A stretch of DNA of 51,876 nt, taken from the IMG/VR virus record IMGVR_UViG_3300036398_004909, positions 1 through 51,876 of that record; one strand, written 5' to 3'. The stretch comes from a virus. Positions 43,277 to 50,835 of the stretch are shown here, in pieces. Positions within the stretch are counted from its first letter, which is position 1; each line of letters opens with the position of its first letter. The notes under the pieces are model-generated. The model worked only from the letters and a program-made list of their open reading frames with translations, made no database searches and had not been told where the DNA came from. Position numbers and translations under genes: made by a program.

Positions 43277-44682
43277 TGGCTTTTATTGATGATAAACAAA
43301 ATATTGTTACTGGTTTAAATATTTTAGAGATTTTAAACGAATTACCTAAAAAAAAAGCAATTTCTTCTTTAGAATCTGTAAACTCTAAAGATAAAAATTT
43401 AATACAATTTATCATTGATTTATTATCACTTACTTGTCGTGATAGCAGTACCAACCCAAAGGATAGGGGTCGTTGTGAAGCTTCTAGAATTTTAACCGAA
43501 ATATTAACACAATTTTTTCCTGCTTTAATTAGAATATTAAAAGAAGGTATTATAAAAGCTATTAAAGCCGGTTTAATGTGTGGATCAGATTTTACAGTAC
43601 CAAACATTGAACTAAAAATAAAAATGTCTGAATTGGATTATAACGGTCTTTTAAAGTTAAACCCAAATAGTCCTAATGGTTCACTTTTTTATGGTATAAA
43701 CTCATCAACAGATATTAATTGGTTTTTATATAATTTAATACAAAATGGTGGTAGTTCTAATTGGGGAAATATATTTGATTTTACTTTTGACCAATCAAAT
43801 GAAGAATTAAACATCAAAACCACAAGCAATGTCCAAAATCAAAAATTTGAAGAATTCTTAACCAAATATCTGGATTCTATTGAGTTATTTTCTTCTTCCA
43901 ATTTTTTAACACGTTTAACTGATAATTTAACAGGTTCATTAACATCTAATCTTTTTCCAAGTTTAGAAAACATAATTAACCAAGAAAAAACAAATAAAGT
44001 TATTGAGAAGATAAACAACACGGATACATGTGAAGCCGAATACGAAGTTAGTGATAATTATTTTGTTTTTAGTAATGATGAATTATTTGAAATAGAAAAC
44101 ACATCGACACAAAAATTTGCTGGTGCAACAAACTTAGATTTGGGTTGTGGGACTTTTTCTTCAACAATATCAGCGGATACCTTTAAAGTTATTTTTGATA
44201 ATATTAAAAACGCAAACCCAAATCAAATATCACAAGTAATAGAAGAATCGATAACAACAATAAATTTAAATTTAACAAGTAATGTAGGTGATGCCGATAA
44301 AAACGTCGCCTCTAATTCGTTAAATTTAAAAATGATTAAGTCGATACCTTTAGTTTTAAGTAATGTTATTTTTGAACCTAAAATAGTTTTACTTTACTTG
44401 ATGTCACTAAAAATGGTTAAAGGGCCTTTAAATAATGACACCCCAAATCTTAGTGTTAAAAATAGTTTTGATTTTAGTAGTGCGTCAAAAGTTTTTTTTG
44501 AATTTGTGGTTAGAGAATCTTTAGCTGCCTTATTAGAAATACTATATAATCAATTAAAAAAAGAAATTTTAAATTTATTGATATTAACAACAACCTCAAT
44601 TGTTAAAGAACAATTAAAATTAAAATATAAAATATTATCAGGTTCACTTTCAACCACAAACCCGCCGATACCCCAACCCTAA
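43276..44682 (+). CDS. Probable virion protein, function unknown
   Basis: A 468-residue protein, MAFIDDKQNIVTGLNILEIL. The N-terminal 110 residues are hydrophobic-helical (LIQFIIDLLSLTCRDSSTNP, then LTQFFPALIRILKEGIIKAI), the middle is polar and beta-rich, and the end returns to helices (LAALLEILYNQLKKEILNLL). It lies in the late block between the sigma factor and baseplate-like gene and is preceded by overlapping gene 42875. It is likely a baseplate or tail protein. No homologue recognised. Confidence 0.6.
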   Translation: MAFIDDKQNIVTGLNILEILNELPKKKAISSLESVNSKDKNLIQFIIDLLSLTCRDSSTNPKDRGRCEASRILTEILTQFFPALIRILKEGIIKAIKAGLMCGSDFTVPNIELKIKMSELDYNGLLKLNPNSPNGSLFYGINSSTDINWFLYNLIQNGGSSNWGNIFDFTFDQSNEELNIKTTSNVQNQKFEEFLTKYLDSIELFSSSNFLTRLTDNLTGSLTSNLFPSLENIINQEKTNKVIEKINNTDTCEAEYEVSDNYFVFSNDELFEIENTSTQKFAGATNLDLGCGTFSSTISADTFKVIFDNIKNANPNQISQVIEESITTINLNLTSNVGDADKNVASNSLNLKMIKSIPLVLSNVIFEPKIVLLYLMSLKMVKGPLNNDTPNLSVKNSFDFSSASKVFFEFVVRESLAALLEILYNQLKKEILNLLILTTTSIVKEQLKLKYKILSGSLSTTNPPIPQP

Positions 44683-44693
44683 CAACATAAATT

Positions 44694-45161
44694 ATGGCCA
44701 AATGTAAAGATACTAGCGTAGGTTCTAACAATAATTGTGTTCCTAACTTTAAAAACCCAAATTCAATATTAAACAGTATTTTATGTTTATTTAATTCAAC
44801 ACCAAAAGTGGGATTAACAGCAATGCCTTCTGTTTTGAACTTAAATTCTAGGTTAACAAGATGTGCTGGCGGTGGTTTAAATGCTTCAAAAGTCGCGTCA
44901 AGAATTATTCAAAGACAATCAGAGGCGGGAATACCCATTGGGCCTTTAGCCGATGGATCGCCAAGCCCTGACGAAATAATGGAAAAAATTAGAATTGAGG
45001 AGATTATTAACGCGATAACAACCGAAATGGTTTTAGACGTTGCAATACAACCAGGTTCTAATGTTGTTTCTACAGTTACATCTCCTGTTGGCCCTTTACC
45101 AGCAAACGGTGTTGTAACCACAATAGCTAAAGGCCAAGCAATAGTAAATCCTTGTGTTTAA
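44694..45161 (+). CDS. Unknown virion-type protein
   Basis: A 155-residue protein with several Cys (MAKCKDTSVGSNNNCVPN) and Pro/Gly segments (VVSTVTSPVGPLPANGV). A short helix KIRIEEIINAITTEMV is seen. Its stop overlaps the context of the next start, and the late block suggests a virion component. No family recognised. Confidence 0.58.
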   Translation: MAKCKDTSVGSNNNCVPNFKNPNSILNSILCLFNSTPKVGLTAMPSVLNLNSRLTRCAGGGLNASKVASRIIQRQSEAGIPIGPLADGSPSPDEIMEKIRIEEIINAITTEMVLDVAIQPGSNVVSTVTSPVGPLPANGVVTTIAKGQAIVNPCV

Positions 45162-45162
45162 T

Positions 45163-45345
45163 ATGGAAAATATAAAAAATAAATCAAATACAGAATTGGC
45201 TAAAATACAAAAAGATTTGGCCGATGAATACGAAAAAGTTAGACAAGATTTGTTAAAAACCTATAACTATTGGTTATCTATTGAGAAAAAATACAATGAA
45301 ATTATTGTTGAATTAAATAACAGATTTGGTGTTAATAATAAATAA
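45163..45345 (+). CDS. Short coiled-coil protein
   Basis: A 60-residue protein; ATG at 45163 preferred to a GTG at 45154 inside the preceding gene. MENIKNKSNTELAKIQKDLA, then heptad-like residues through DEYEKVRQDLLKTYNYWLSI, suggest a coiled coil. It may be a scaffold or chaperone for the baseplate-type gene that follows 2 nt later. Confidence 0.6.
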   Translation: MENIKNKSNTELAKIQKDLADEYEKVRQDLLKTYNYWLSIEKKYNEIIVELNNRFGVNNK

Positions 45346-45347
45346 AA

Positions 45348-46427
45348 ATGGAAAATGTTAAACTTTTTAATAACAACAATGCGTTTGGTGATATAACTAA
45401 TATTATTTGGGCTTACGCAAAAGTTGTCGATATTAACGACCCTTATGACGCGGGTAGGATTAAAGTTCGTATGCCAATAGAAGATAGGGATACTAGCATA
45501 GGGCTGGAAGATTTATCACTAGATGACGGTGGTTTGCCCTGGTGTGAACCTTTGTTACCAAAATACTTAAATATAGTGCCAGAAGTTGGTCAATTAGTTA
45601 AAGTAACGACTTTTAATATAAAAAATAAAAAAATAAGAAGACAATATATAGGCCCCGGTATTTCTCAAATAGCCGCATCAGATTTATTGAATCCTGAATA
45701 TGATACTCAAAAAACCAAAATAGAATTTAGTAGTTACACGGGTAAGTGGTCAGCAAAAGGTGATGCGATTGACGGTGATTGGAAGATATATCCAGATAAA
45801 AGTGATGTTGCTTTTTTAGGAAAAAGAAATACAGATATTATTTTACGTAATAAAAATTTTTTCGATGAAATACAATTACGTGTTGGGAAAATTGACTCGG
45901 TTACATTGAATTCAGCGTCAAACAGTTCTTTTAGGGATTCCCCTCTTATTTTAAATAAAAAAAATCCTGGTTATATTACAATAAATTTTACAGAAGCTTC
46001 TGGATTACAACAAAAAGGTATTAGTAATAACTATAAAAATTTAAATCTTCAAAAAGATAGATCACATGTTAATATTGTTGCCGACCATATTAATTTTATA
46101 AGCCATTTAACAGGTGATCAACCAAAAATTTTACAAGGTCAAAATATTGTACAACAAATAGACGTAGAAAATTCAAAATTACACCCAGTAATTTATGGGG
46201 ATGTTTTGTGGGATTTTATGCAATTATTAAGATCTTACATTGAGGGCCATGTGCACAAAGGTGCTGGAAAAACAATACCAGACGAAAATTCAGTTAAACA
46301 AAATTTAATTAAATGGTTTAACGATAATATGGGTACCCCTTCTAAAAAAACAACCTCAAACGGCAAGGATACTTATATTGAAATTGATAATTGTACATTT
46401 TTAAGTAAAGGCGTAAAAACTAATTAA
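45348..46427 (+). CDS. Baseplate spike / gp5-like OB-fold protein
   Basis: A 359-residue protein. Near residues 20-43 it has IIWAYAKVVDINDPYDAGRI and KVRMP, the OB-fold signature of gp5/VgrG/gpV-type baseplate spike proteins (V.DxxDPxxxGRVKVRxP), followed by DDGGLPWCEPLLPKYLNIVP and VGQLVKV. The C-terminal part contains a repetitive polar beta region and a YIEGHVHKGAGKTIPDEN motif. In T4, gp5 is the hub-spike with an embedded lysozyme; no lysozyme domain is obvious here. It is probably the tail spike/hub; the T4 gp5 identity is by domain only. Confidence 0.72.
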   Translation: MENVKLFNNNNAFGDITNIIWAYAKVVDINDPYDAGRIKVRMPIEDRDTSIGLEDLSLDDGGLPWCEPLLPKYLNIVPEVGQLVKVTTFNIKNKKIRRQYIGPGISQIAASDLLNPEYDTQKTKIEFSSYTGKWSAKGDAIDGDWKIYPDKSDVAFLGKRNTDIILRNKNFFDEIQLRVGKIDSVTLNSASNSSFRDSPLILNKKNPGYITINFTEASGLQQKGISNNYKNLNLQKDRSHVNIVADHINFISHLTGDQPKILQGQNIVQQIDVENSKLHPVIYGDVLWDFMQLLRSYIEGHVHKGAGKTIPDENSVKQNLIKWFNDNMGTPSKKTTSNGKDTYIEIDNCTFLSKGVKTN

Positions 46428-46434
46428 ATCTTGG

Positions 46435-46443
46435 CATATTTAT
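46435..46443 (+). promoter_or_regulatory. Late-promoter-like motif CATATTTAT
   Basis: CATATTTAT (followed by AGTAAAAAG), one base from GATATTTAT, 14 nt before the ATG at 46458. Confidence 0.35.
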
Positions 46444-46457
46444 AGTAAAAAGATTTA

Positions 46458-47996
46458 ATGGGTATTTTACATACATATTTTACGAAAAATAATACAATAG
46501 TTAGGAATTCTTACGTTAACACGGGTAAAAATCCTGTTGTCGAGTTATTCCATGGTGGTTCATTAAATGCCGACCAAGTAACTTATTCTAGATATATATT
46601 TAGTTTTGATTTTACGGAAATACTCCAAAGGTTGAATGCTAAACAAACAACTTTGGATAAAATGTCACACACTTTAAAAATCACAAACACTTCAACATTT
46701 GATGAAGAACAATTTTGTAAAAGTGTTAATTCTTGTATTGGGGATGTTAAAAGATCAACTTGTTTTGATTTAATTCTTTTTGAAGTTCCTGAAGCTTGGG
46801 CAGAAGGTGATGGTTACGATTATACCGATGTTAAAATAAGTTGTTCCGATAGTGATAGAACTTATTGTGAGGGGCCATCAAACTGGTTTCAAAGAAATAA
46901 TCTAATAAATTGTTGGTCAATCCCTGGTATCTATAGTGACCCAACAAATTGGTGTTCTGGAAGCACTTCTGGAGCAACTTCAGGTGGTACTACATGTTCA
47001 GGTGGTACTAATTTAATTATTGCAACACAACATTTCGATTATGGTGACGAAAATGTTAATATCGATATCACTTCTTATATTAACAATTTAATTTTAAGTG
47101 GTTATACCGGTTTAACTTATGGTTTAGGATTGGCATACGCAAATGCTTTAGAAATTGCACCATTGGAAAACGCAGAATATGTTGGTTTTTTTAGTCGTCA
47201 CACAAATACTGTTTATGAACCCTTTTTAGAAACTAAATGGGATGACACCATAAAAGACGATAGAGACAACTTTTATTTAAATAAAGATAACAACATATGT
47301 CTTTATGTTAATGCGGGTGGACAAGCAACTAATGCAACTTTTTCAGGGGTAACCATTTACGATCAATTAGGTAATGTTTTTAAAGAAATACCACCTTCTG
47401 GAATTACACAAGTAACCACGGGCGTTTATTGTGTTAATTTTGCGGTCGACGATAATCCGGCATCAGGTTATTGTGGCAATATCCAATTCACTGATGTGTG
47501 GCAAGACGTTACTATTGGTAACAAAAATTTAGGTGATGTTGAACTTAGTTTTATTGTTTTAGAGGCTGATGACTACTATCGTATAGGTTCTAGTAATAGT
47601 GCTGGTGCAAACGGTTTAGGTGTCGGCAAGGCTACCAATTTGTCTATTTATGAATATGATGTTAATATTCGTGGTATTAAATATAAAGAAAAAATTAAAA
47701 GAGGTGATACTAGAAGAATTAATGTTGATATCAGAATTCCATACACATATGATTCTACTGTTACATTAGATAAGGTTTATTATCGTATGTATACTTTAGA
47801 TAATGGAACTACACAAATAGAATATATTGATTGGCAAGAAATAAGTAGAACACCAGATGGTAACTTTTTTATTGTTGACACTTCTTGGTTTATACCTAAT
47901 GATTACTTTATTGAGATTAAAATAGAATCAGGTAACGAGGTTAGGACTTTTCCACAAACAATCTCGTTTACAATTGTATCAGAAAAAAACGTATGA
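46458..47996 (+). CDS. Large virion/adhesion protein, function unknown
   Basis: A 512-residue protein, MGILHTYFTKNNTIVRNSYV. It is beta-rich and polar, with TYSRYIFSFDFTEILQRL, YTDVKISCSDSDRTYCEGPS and a Ser/Thr/Gly-rich CSGSTSGATSGGTTCSGG linker (about residues 172-188), then two Ig-like strand sets (ITQVTTGVYCVNFAVDDN and VTLDKVYYRMYTLDNGTTQI). Such proteins often form fibres or decorate the baseplate in this virus group. It overlaps the small paralogue gene that carries array 2. Confidence 0.58.
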   Translation: MGILHTYFTKNNTIVRNSYVNTGKNPVVELFHGGSLNADQVTYSRYIFSFDFTEILQRLNAKQTTLDKMSHTLKITNTSTFDEEQFCKSVNSCIGDVKRSTCFDLILFEVPEAWAEGDGYDYTDVKISCSDSDRTYCEGPSNWFQRNNLINCWSIPGIYSDPTNWCSGSTSGATSGGTTCSGGTNLIIATQHFDYGDENVNIDITSYINNLILSGYTGLTYGLGLAYANALEIAPLENAEYVGFFSRHTNTVYEPFLETKWDDTIKDDRDNFYLNKDNNICLYVNAGGQATNATFSGVTIYDQLGNVFKEIPPSGITQVTTGVYCVNFAVDDNPASGYCGNIQFTDVWQDVTIGNKNLGDVELSFIVLEADDYYRIGSSNSAGANGLGVGKATNLSIYEYDVNIRGIKYKEKIKRGDTRRINVDIRIPYTYDSTVTLDKVYYRMYTLDNGTTQIEYIDWQEISRTPDGNFFIVDTSWFIPNDYFIEIKIESGNEVRTFPQTISFTIVSEKNV

Positions 47997-48364
47997 AAAA
48001 CCTTATAAGAAAAATATTGAGAGAAGAATTTGATGATTTTGGTTGGGCAGAAGAATTGATTGGTAACACTAAACAATTTTCACCCGCTGAAGAATTTTTG
48101 TATGAAATCATGTCCAATTTAAAGGTGGTTCCTTCGGAAAATAATCCAGGTTGGATGGAGTATAAGGATGAAAGTGGGGTTATTTTAATGGCGGATAATG
48201 TGGATAGAAATGAAAAAATCTCCCATTTATGGGTTGATTATGATAAAATTTGGAGAAAATTAAATCAAAAATTTGGTCTTAACAATCAGGAAACCAAAGA
48301 CTTATGCGTGCGTATGCTGGAGATGACCCATAAACGAAAGGTGTTGACAGCAGTTTTTCGATGA
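47993..48364 (+). CDS. Small protein with capsid-targeting-like N-terminus; 3' end fused to CRISPR-like array 2
   Basis: A 123-residue protein, paralogue of 11576-11944. It starts MKNLIRKILREEFDDFGWAE; shared parts are KQFSPAEEFLYEIMSNLK and DYDKIWRKLNQKFGLNNQET. The last residues LEMTHKRKVLTA are encoded by the first repeat of array 2 and the stop lies in its first spacer. The start overlaps the preceding gene by ATGA. Unlike the first copy it is followed by a longer array and a strong terminator. Function unknown; the N-terminal peptide with LRE suggests packaging into the head. Confidence 0.7.
   Translation: MKNLIRKILREEFDDFGWAEELIGNTKQFSPAEEFLYEIMSNLKVVPSENNPGWMEYKDESGVILMADNVDRNEKISHLWVDYDKIWRKLNQKFGLNNQETKDLCVRMLEMTHKRKVLTAVFR
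48237..48315 (+). repeat. 79-nt leader-like sequence before array 2
   Basis: Second copy of the 11808-11886 stretch, with one difference in 79 nt, directly preceding the first repeat of array 2. It is also the 3' part of the 47993 gene. Confidence 0.6.
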
Positions 48365-48549
48365 TCAGATCCTCTATGTTTGCTGGAGATGGTTCATAAA
48401 CGAAAGGTGTTGACAGCACAAGAAGTCCAAAAATCAAATCAAGAACAGCTGGAGATGGTTCATAAACGAAAGGTGTTGACAGCATTGAGTACTTTAATGA
48501 TCACCCCTTTAATGCTGGAGATGGTTCATAAACGAAAGGTGTTGACAGA
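48316..48549 (+). CRISPR. CRISPR-like array 2: four 36-nt repeats, three 30-nt spacers
   Basis: Repeats at 48316-48351, 48382-48417, 48448-48483 and 48514-48549; unique spacers at 48352-48381, 48418-48447 and 48484-48513. Period exactly 66. Repeats begin GCTGGAGATG and end GGTGTTGACAGC. The first has ACCC where the next three have GTTC; the fourth ends with A instead of C. Terminal GCTG/CAGC is an inverted repeat. The repeat is a close relative of array 1 (TATTGACAGC there, TGTTGACAGC here). In array 2 the repeats stay in one reading frame, but the first spacer has an in-frame stop, so this is not a protein repeat. No cas genes are visible. Confidence 0.72.
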
Positions 48550-48572
48550 TCCAATTATTTAGAGTATAAATA

Positions 48573-48600
48573 AAAAAACCCAGATTAATCTGGGTTTTTT
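48573..48600 (+). terminator. Bidirectional rho-independent terminator after array 2
   Basis: ACCCAGATT and AATCTGGGT (48578-48595) form a perfect palindrome flanked by an A run and a T run. It ends both the plus-strand array 2 transcript and the minus-strand gene that stops at 48620. Confidence 0.85.
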
Positions 48601-48619
48601 CTTTTAATATTAAAAATTT

Positions 48620-49039
48620 TTAAGCGTAATATTTTCCTTTTGACATCGCATCTTCACGCTTTTTCATGTAATCCATTTTCTTTTTCTTCATGTAATCCAT
48701 TTGTTGCATTTTGTTTCTTTGTTGAACAAACTTAGCAATTTTTTCTTTGGAATCCAACAACTTATTTTGAAGTGCTAAAAACTGCCTTCTCATACCATCA
48801 ATATCTTTGGCAAAACCATCATTACCTGTAACTTGTTGACATAAATCACCGAATTTCTGACCAGCCCCACTAACCATTTGAATGATATCTTCTACGGAAG
48901 ATAATTCACCATTATTTGTTTGTAACAACTCAATACTTTTTTCTTCTTTTGGTTTTGGCATCGATTGTTCTTCCTCACGAATAATTTTTTTAACCAACTT
49001 TTCAATATCGTTTTCATTTAATTTAATTATATTTTTCAT
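48620..49039 (-). CDS. Charged helical protein with capsid-targeting-like N-terminus
   Basis: A 139-residue protein; the ATG at 49039 is chosen, because the GATATTTAT motif stands 15 nt before it and it gives MKNIIKLNENDIEKLVKKII with IREE shortly after. The remainder is Lys/Gln/Met-rich and ends with two repeats of MDYMKK (QQMDYMKKKKMDYMKKREDA). This composition resembles internal or scaffold-core head proteins of T4. It is convergent with array 2. Confidence 0.62.
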   Translation of the reverse strand: MKNIIKLNENDIEKLVKKIIREEEQSMPKPKEEKSIELLQTNNGELSSVEDIIQMVSGAGQKFGDLCQQVTGNDGFAKDIDGMRRQFLALQNKLLDSKEKIAKFVQQRNKMQQMDYMKKKKMDYMKKREDAMSKGKYYA

Positions 49040-49054
49040 ATTAATGTTTTTTAT

Positions 49055-49063
49055 ATAAATATC
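49055..49063 (-). promoter_or_regulatory. Candidate late promoter GATATTTAT (minus strand)
   Basis: Exact motif on the minus strand (ATAAATATC on the plus strand), 15 nt before the ATG at 49039. Confidence 0.5.
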
Positions 49064-49079
49064 AACAAAAGAAATAAAA

Positions 49080-49110
49080 TTGACAATTTCAGATAAAATT
49101 TGTAATTTTG
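49080..49110 (+). promoter_or_regulatory. Bacteroidetes-type promoter
   Basis: TTGACA (49080-49085) and TAATTTTG (49103-49110) fit the Bacteroidetes consensus TTG - about 20 nt - TAnnTTTG. The start codon at 49128 is 17 nt after it. It is unlike the GATATTTAT motif, so it may be an early promoter used by the host sigma factor. Confidence 0.6.
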
Positions 49111-49127
49111 TTTTATAAGTAAAAAAA

Positions 49128-49868
49128 ATGGCAAAAAAGAAAGATATCAAAATTCAAAACCCCAAATTTACAATTGATTTAATTGAAATTTTGGCCGAAA
49201 ATGACCCAACAGATAGCAACAAATACTTACCTTTTATGGTTAAACAGGCAGAAAGTTGGGTTGATTGGTTGATAAATGAACTTAAAAATAACACTTTTAA
49301 AGACATGTTTGAAACTATAAGAGATTTTGAAGATATGTCTGCCAAAAATTTAATCAGCAACAAAGACATCTATTCTTATAACAACAACCAAGAAATTGTT
49401 GATTCTATAAAAATGGCAAAAGAAAAAATCACCAAAAGTCAAGTAAAAAAGAATGAAACCATAATACTACATGAAGATGACCGTTATTTGGTTTTACAAC
49501 CATTAACCAGCAGAAGCTCTAACTTATATGGGAAAGCAACTAAATGGTGTGTTTCATCAGAACAAAATGATTTTAAAAAATATTTTAACCAATATATAGA
49601 TTCAGGTTCTCTTGTTTTTTTTATCGATAAATCAGTTAAAGAAGAAGAGACAAGAAATGAAACACTTTCAAAAATTGCATTCCACAGAGATAACGTAAAA
49701 GGTTTAACCGTTTGGGACACCAAAGATGTTCAATTAAATGCTGAAACCATACTTGGCTTATCGGAAATAATTCCAACAGACATATTAAGTATTATTATGA
49801 AAGCAACTAAAGATAAAACTAATAGAGAGTTGGCCGAAGAAAAAGGCATCAAAAAAGAAACTTTTTAA
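49128..49868 (+). CDS. Phage protein of unknown function with KWC motif
   Basis: A 246-residue protein. Residues of about 115-165 contain HEDDRYLVLQPLTSRSSNLY, GKATKWCVSSEQNDFKKYF and GSLVFFIDKS; LYGKATKWCVSS is the distinctive element. Proteins with this YG..TKWC...Y...G.L.F.ID pattern occur in many Bacteroidetes phages and marine phages; I do not know the function. The N-terminal 50 residues include ESWVDWLINELKNNTFKD. It has a Bacteroidetes-type promoter, so it may be an early protein. Confidence 0.7.
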   Translation: MAKKKDIKIQNPKFTIDLIEILAENDPTDSNKYLPFMVKQAESWVDWLINELKNNTFKDMFETIRDFEDMSAKNLISNKDIYSYNNNQEIVDSIKMAKEKITKSQVKKNETIILHEDDRYLVLQPLTSRSSNLYGKATKWCVSSEQNDFKKYFNQYIDSGSLVFFIDKSVKEEETRNETLSKIAFHRDNVKGLTVWDTKDVQLNAETILGLSEIIPTDILSIIMKATKDKTNRELAEEKGIKKETF

Positions 49869-49879
49869 CAAAAATTAAA

Positions 49880-50143
49880 ATGGAGTTTAAAACGCTAAAA
49901 GAACAATATATTGATTTGGTAACTGAAAAAGTATCCATTAATAAAGAAGATCTTACAGAAACCGAATCCACCATAATCGATATTGGTTACAATTTGTTGG
50001 TTGAAAAATTGGAAGATATAAAAATTCTAAAAGATGAACTTCGTAGAATTTCCATTGATTTGGCTAACATGAAAGTTTTTAATGCAGATGTTAAAAATAA
50101 ATATTGTGATGATTCCGATATCTTAGATGAAGATTGTTTTTAA
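49880..50143 (+). CDS. Small acidic protein, function unknown
   Basis: An 87-residue acidic protein, MEFKTLKEQYIDLVTEKVSI, helical throughout, with Asp/Glu-rich end CDDSDILDEDCF. It follows the KWC gene by 11 nt and overlaps the end of the minus-strand gene by 4 nt. No family recognised. Confidence 0.58.
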   Translation: MEFKTLKEQYIDLVTEKVSINKEDLTETESTIIDIGYNLLVEKLEDIKILKDELRRISIDLANMKVFNADVKNKYCDDSDILDEDCF

Positions 50144-50820
50144 ACAATTTGACTTAAAAACTTCCTAATGGAACGACGAATGACACCTTTCTCAATATTA
50201 GGAAAATTCTCTTGTAATTCAATAAATAATTTATTTGTTAAATAACTTTTATTACCTTCGATGAAATAAGGTTTTTCATCTACAACAATATAGGGTTTAT
50301 TATCATAGATATCTGGGATTGTTAATCTATTGATTTCATAATTATCCTCCAAATAAGAAATAATTGGATCTTCGACCCTAAAAGGATCTCTTCTGGTAAG
50401 TTCAAAAGCCCAATCATATTCTTCAGATTCTTTTAAAAATGTTGTTTTAAAAAAAGGTTCTAAAACTTTTATAAGATGTAAATATTCGTCAGAAATTTGC
50501 ATATTTGTTGCTGTTCTCGCAACGTGCTCAAGTTCACTTTTAATATTTTTAATATTGAAATCTCTTGCAAACCAAGTTTCATATGTTCCAAGATTATCAC
50601 GAATATGATACATATCTTGTTCAGGGAAGTCTTCATCTCTATCAACATCAACAATAAATTTGGATCCTATAAGTGGTTTTTTATCTTTTAAAAATTTATT
50701 TAACTCTGAATAAAGTAATTCTGCCTCACTTTTTGGGTTATCTTGGTAATATTTTATTATATGATAAACCCAATCATATTCTTCAGATTCTTTTAATATT
50801 TTACGGATTAAATTTTTCAT
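50140..50820 (-). CDS. Two-unit protein with capsid-targeting-like N-terminus
   Basis: A 226-residue protein starting MKNLIRKILKESEEYDWVYH, with the shared N-terminal peptide. The segment LKESEEYDW recurs in the second half (TFLKESEEYDWAFELTRRD), with an exact 28-nt DNA repeat (50409-50436 and 50769-50796). The rest is acidic and alpha/beta. The second copy could be an internal cleavage site if the peptide is a protease signal. A GATATTTAT motif lies 5 nt before the ATG. Unknown function; packaging in the head is an inference. Confidence 0.62.
   Translation of the reverse strand: MKNLIRKILKESEEYDWVYHIIKYYQDNPKSEAELLYSELNKFLKDKKPLIGSKFIVDVDRDEDFPEQDMYHIRDNLGTYETWFARDFNIKNIKSELEHVARTATNMQISDEYLHLIKVLEPFFKTTFLKESEEYDWAFELTRRDPFRVEDPIISYLEDNYEINRLTIPDIYDNKPYIVVDEKPYFIEGNKSYLTNKLFIELQENFPNIEKGVIRRSIRKFLSQIV
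50409..50436 (+). repeat. 28-nt direct repeat, copy 1 (copy 2 at 50769-50796)
   Basis: CCCAATCATATTCTTCAGAT and the following TCTTTTAA occur identically at both places, 360 nt apart, inside the 50140-50820 gene. They encode LKESEEYDW on the minus strand. It looks like a recent duplication of the N-terminal signal. Confidence 0.8.
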
Positions 50821-50825
50821 ATAAT

Positions 50826-50834
50826 ATAAATATC
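50826..50834 (-). promoter_or_regulatory. Candidate late promoter GATATTTAT (minus strand)
   Basis: Exact motif on the minus strand, 5 nt before the ATG at 50820, in the 15-nt gap between two minus-strand genes. Confidence 0.5.
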
Positions 50835-50835
50835 C

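Noticed and set aside
48380-48562. Open frame through array 2, reading LEMVHKRKVLTA three times
   Set aside because: It arises because repeat plus spacer is 66 nt, a multiple of three. Spacer 1 of both arrays has an in-frame stop, so the frame is not kept, and the spacers share no coding pattern.
50497-50691. Plus-strand 64-codon frame inside the 50140-50820 gene
   Set aside because: Antisense shadow of the minus-strand gene that has the shared N-terminal peptide and its own promoter-like motif.
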